From positions 32,674,001 to 32,738,000 of the forward strand of contig CM114271.1 of NCBI GenBank assembly GCA_050084515.1: a stretch of DNA of 64,000 nucleotides, written 5' to 3'. The notes under the pieces are model-generated. The model made no database searches. It was not told the origin of the DNA and worked only from the letters and a program-made list of their open reading frames with translations. A program made the position numbers and the translations under genes. This DNA is from Blasia pusilla. Its lineage: Eukaryota > Marchantiophyta > Marchantiopsida > Blasiales. How positions within the stretch are numbered: position 1 is the stretch's first letter; every line of letters begins with the position of its first letter. Below, piece by piece: positions 59,950-64,000 of this stretch.

Positions 59950-60920
59950 CAATTCTTTGTACTTCAATTGCTGGGTTAAGCACCTCCAGTTGTCCAACCA
60001 CTTGCGTCTCTTGATAACCTCAATTTTATCCCTGGTGAGGTTTTCATGCACGGCAGATCGCACAAGGCTTCTTCAGGGAGTTTAAGGGATTCAGTGACAG
60101 GCGATTCTCAACTCATATTGGTGGGAAGTCAAATTTTTGTCCATGACTTGCTAGGGTGAGCAAATTGTTGTTTGTCTAATGACTTATGCCTCTCCATGGC
60201 CTATTTTTATTCCTAGGTGAAGGTTTTGTCCATGACAGCTCTCACAAAACTTGTTCTGGGCCCTGACAGAAATTTCAGTGACAGGTGATTCTCAACTCAT
60301 ATTGGTGGGGAGTCAATTTTTTGTCCATGACTTGCTAGGTTGAGCAAATTGTTGTTTGTCTAATGACTTATGCCTCTCCATGGCCTATTTTTATTCCTAG
60401 GTGAAGGTTTTGTCCATGACAGCTCTCACAAAACTTGTTCTGGGCCCTGACAGAAATTTTATGAGATTCCCAGATTCAAAGCTGTGCAGAGTCTGTTCTG
60501 ACCGTGACTTAGTAGGTCAATCATATGTAGTTTGTTTGTCTCACCATTTCTGCGTCTGGACTGTCTCTCTTCATTCATAGGTAAAGATATTATGCGTAGC
60601 AGCTCTCACAGGACTTTTAAGAGAGCTAATGGGGAAGCAACGTACGGAAGGTGAAAGGCATTCCCGGATTGAGCAACTAGTGCCTCTCACTCATTACCTG
60701 TTGTTATTTCCAGGTGAAACTTTTGTCCATGGCAACCAACCCTCACAGTACTTGGTCCAGTAGCTTGTGCAAGGGACAACCATGTGTGGGTTTGAGCTAG
60801 TCCCTTCCGTCCATAAATTGCTAGTTGAACATGCACATTTTTTCTAACTTTTGCCTCTTTGGCAGCCCCTCGAGTTGAAACCTCTTTGGCAGCTCCTCGA
60901 CCATGTGAAACTTTTGTCTC
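59950..60920. repeat. Decaying tandem array, 184-bp unit
   Basis: Two almost identical units occupy 60091-60274 and 60275-60458, with a handful of mismatches. Diverged, shortened copies flank them: before, at about 59985-60090; after, at about 60500-60620, 60690-60750 and 60860-60920. The recurring phrases are GGTGAA.GTTTTGTCCATG, AGCTCTCACA and CCATGACTTGCTAGG. Identity falls away from the central pair. Confidence 0.8.
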
Positions 60921-61260
60921 TCAAGACTTTATATACAACCTGATTGGATTGGAGGTAAGAATATTTCACAGAGATCATTTTCCACTGCTCCTACATCCTT
61001 ATGTCAGTGAGTAGCTTATAGCAGCATATCTCTATCCTATTTCTTCAGTATTCGGATTTGATGTACATTTCAATTAGTGTGTGGTTACTGACCCCATCAT
61101 AACGTCTCCTACTTCTGCACCTGTCTCCTTGTTCTGGCTACTCTCCCACTTTCATACTTGCCCATTCTTTCAGCTTCTACAGGCCCATGCTTGTTGTGGC
61201 TTCAAGAAAATGCACACTGATCTCCACATTATAACGAAATGTGAATACCTCTTATTTGTT

Positions 61261-61555
61261 GCTGACCGGTGCACAGTATCTGTATCTCTTGGTCCTCTAG
61301 ATATTTTCCCATTGATTTCCTCGTTTCCTGGTTTTCCTTCTCCCCGTTCTCTTGAGACTGTGTTCTGAGGGAAAAATGGGGTTCCTATTATACCTCCATA
61401 GGATTGATATGCTGACTGGGTGCACAGTATCTGTATCTCTTGGTCCTATAGATATCTTCCCATTGATTTCCTGTTTTTCCTTCTCCCTTTTCTCTCGAGA
61501 GACCGTGTTCTGAGGGGTAAATGGGGTTCCTAATATACCTCCATAGGATTGATAG
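61261..61555. repeat. Tandem duplication, about 150-bp unit
   Basis: Units start at 61261 and 61411, each with TGCACAGTATCTGTATCTCT, the TTCCCATTGATTTCCT block and TACCTCCATAGGATTGATA. A more distant third copy may lie near 61780-61880. Confidence 0.8.
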
Positions 61556-63853
61556 ATGGAAACGATTAGGATTGCTATGAGCCCTTAGCCAGATCCAGGA
61601 TTTGGTTGTGATTTCCATGTTTCGCCCGGTTTCTGGTTCAGTTTACTGGTAACCCAGTTTCAAGCACTCCTTATCCCCGACATACCACTATTGTCATCTG
61701 CCTGGTTCCCATTTAAATCAAGTAGAGAATATGCAGCCCAAGCCAATGCTGTCAACCTCCCTTCCCATTGCCCTCCTGCAAGAGTTCCTACTTCATGTTT
61801 GTGCTTCTCCCTCTTCTCCCTAAACACCTGTGTGCTGAATGGAAAAATTGAGTTTTTGTGCTCTCTTAGGAGCATTGACAGAAGGGGGATTCTTTGACCC
61901 CTTCTCTAGATCCACAATGATTGAATGATGTGGAGACTTGTACAAGACAGGACTTTGTCTATGCATCACTCATTTGAGAAATGTGGCTGCCTTAAGGTTC
62001 CAACAATAAGGGCTCTTGACGAATAGAGTGCACTTAAGTGATATCCTCACACTCTACTAAGTGAATCAAAACGAGATCATGCCTGTGTTAGTGGTCTTTC
62101 TTTGTGTGGTCTTGGGTTTAGGTCAAAGATAGTGATGCCAAAATGTTTGTGTGTGTCAACTTGGTACTATGTAGTTTTCCATTTTCCTTAGGGATTACAT
62201 GTGATCATTTTGATGAAGGTAGGAGACATTAATTCTTCATGATATTTTTGTCCACTTAAGTATGACGTGAGTGCATAAAGTAGGAAGCATCCGCTTGAGT
62301 ATGATGTTTGCACGGCTAATTTGAGGGTAGATCCTGTGGCTTTCATTTGAAATTGTATCCTCGTTTCTTTAATTTCTTTCTCAATTTTCATACTAGAAGA
62401 AAATTTTCAAAATACTTGATTAATTTTGGAAGGATGTCCGTGGAAGTCATGTGGAATTGGAACCACCGACCTAGCACAAAAAACCTCGCATGATTTTGGT
62501 ACCCAAAACAAGACGATTGAGTATGATAGTAAGAGCGGAAGAAGCAAGATACCTCATGCAATGGCAACCCTATTGAACAAAAACGCACTTAGTGGATCAC
62601 GTCAGGATTCCTCATGTTCACATTCTAGAGATTCTTCACTAAATCACCCAAAAGTGGAGCACGGAATAGGCTAAAGGATTAAAAGGCATAAGACGGCATA
62701 TCAGAATTGAAAATCTTCCAACCCATTCAGTTTTAAGTATTTCGCCAGACTCAACAACCGTTCATTTTTGAAGAACTACAAATTATCGAAGTATGCTCTT
62801 TGATTGACTTCCCAATGTATGCTATCTACCCTTTTCGAACATTAATACATGATATCCCTTTGAGAATTAATCCCAATCTCTTTCACATGATGAGAATCGT
62901 CCCAACTCTTACATTTTTGTTTTTAGAATACTTCCAACGAAGATTGAATAGAACTTTTCGAACTAAGGTTCATTAGTTATCAAATTTTGAGGTGATTGAA
63001 GAAGAAATTAAGGCTTAAGGGTTCTAGATTGAAGTAGCGCGCAGATCAGGTTTAGGTTCAGACTTTATACGAGGTCTAACTATGATGCAAATTGGAGCCT
63101 ATAACCTGCTGTAGATTTACTACTTTGAAATTCTTTCTGATGAAACATCATAATTATGAAAGTTTACATTTATTACATTTTGTAGATCTGAAGAAGTGGC
63201 GAGAGCCAGCTACCTCAGGGCTCTTTCTCATCGGCGAATTGTTACCAAGTGGAGACACTAGACTACTGGACTTTATAAGCGTATGAGGGTATTCAAAGTG
63301 ACTAATCTCTGCATGCATATCTGATCTGACAAAACCGAAGATGTTTTGCCAAAAATCTATAAGTGTCCTTACAAGAGGAAAGTCTGAGTACCCTTTGAAC
63401 ACTTGACACTAAGTGTGTAGATCCACTAATCAGTGAATAGGAATATCTTCATTATTCATTATATGAACGAGTTAGTAGAAATATCCATATGGGGAAAAGT
63501 GGGAGGTAATTATTAAGTCAAACGTCGATGCAGACTAGATTCTACACGAAGATTCTAAATTAAGGTTGAGTTAGGTCTTTACATGAGTCAATTCGAGGTT
63601 TGATAACTCGGAATCATAATGGAGCACTAGAACCAGTAAGGCTATTTAGCGCCTTTCCAAAACAAATGACAAAGTTTCCTCCAGCCAAAATGGTACACGT
63701 TTCGATGGAATATAATCCTCTTGGAGCATCACACCACCCGTTATTTATACATGTCACCAAGTGTGCGGAGGTTTTGGGTACCACCCGTGATTAATCCATG
63801 TGCTTCGTCGAAATGTGGGACACAATATCGGGTGGGAACGACCGGTTTTCTCC

Positions 63854-63897
63854 GGTTCTCTCATGTGGGCATTCTAACGGCCTTACATGAGAGAACC
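63854..63897. repeat. Perfect 13-bp hairpin
   Basis: Arms 63854-63866 (GGTTCTCTCATGT) and 63885-63897 are exact complements with an 18-nt loop. The surroundings (GATTAATCC twice, CACCCG, ACCGGTT) look like the edge of a repeat running out of the window. Confidence 0.7.
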
Positions 63898-64000
63898 CCC
63901 ACTTTAGAATGGGGTGTCAAAGACCCCTCTGTCCTGGGTAGTGGATTAATCCGGAGGTGACCCAGCAGGTCTTTCCCCGGTTGGAAATTGGGTTGGCCTT

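Larger units (their letters stand above)
58430..64000. other. Downstream region of the translocator gene, no further gene found
   Basis: It includes the 3' untranslated region, then spacer. The features I can support are tandem repeats at 59950-60920 and 61261-61555 and a hairpin at 63854-63897. Open frames are short and not recognisable. Confidence 0.4.

Noticed and set aside
1-64000. CRISPR arrays, rRNA operons, phage or bacterial operons
   Set aside because: No regular repeat-spacer pattern or rRNA core sequence is visible, and introns and LTR elements show this is plant nuclear DNA.

Overview
Organism and overall character. This is nuclear DNA of a land plant or close streptophyte relative. 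The only intact host gene is a four-exon gene for a chloroplast dicarboxylate translocator with an N-terminal transit peptide. The rest is retrotransposon debris and AT-rich spacer. A bryophyte-grade plant (for example a liverwort) is my best guess. It rests on the style of the sequence, a DUF7869-like remnant and DNMT3-type methyltransferase relatives. I cannot confirm the species.

Layout. 1-4.9 kb: pyrimidine-rich spacer with no supportable gene. 4.9-8.1 kb: AT-rich DNA with a perfect 23-bp foldback and a plus-strand DUF7869-like pseudogene. 8.09-17.5 kb: a decayed minus-strand Ty3/gypsy element (copy 1), whose 5' LTR carries a 284-bp tandem duplication of its promoter region. 17.5-34.1 kb: mostly unexplained spacer with hairpins, a pair of perfect 45-bp inverted repeats and diverged repeats. 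34.1-35.1 kb: a plus-strand integrase fragment (copy 4) fused to the broken RT end of a second minus-strand gypsy element (copy 2, 35.1-39.9 kb). 40.9-41.2 kb: a further gag fragment, cut by a putative CACTA transposon end at 41187. 45.9-50.3 kb: a plus-strand gypsy element (copy 3), truncated at its 5' end and split by an antisense solo LTR. 52.8-58.4 kb: the DiT1-type 2-oxoglutarate/malate translocator gene. 58.4-64 kb: its downstream region, with a decaying 184-bp tandem array and a 150-bp duplication.

Main discovery. All three longer gypsy copies carry, between protease and reverse transcriptase, a recognisable cytosine-5 DNA methyltransferase domain of DNMT3-like type. Its motifs run in canonical order: I (DLFGG), II, IV (PCQ), VI (ENV), VIII-like (SRAHR) and X. 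The inferred polyprotein is Gag - protease - C5 methyltransferase - RT - RNase H - integrase. A conserved linker (HPWTSWD) ties methyltransferase to RT in all three copies. To my knowledge, capture of methyltransferases by retrotransposons has been reported for dinoflagellates and charophyte algae. A gypsy family with this arrangement in what looks like a land plant deserves a close look. Every copy here is dead, and several of the stops fit C-to-T change at CG or CAG sites, as expected of methylated DNA.

All coding calls rest on reading the sequence by eye. No database search was run.
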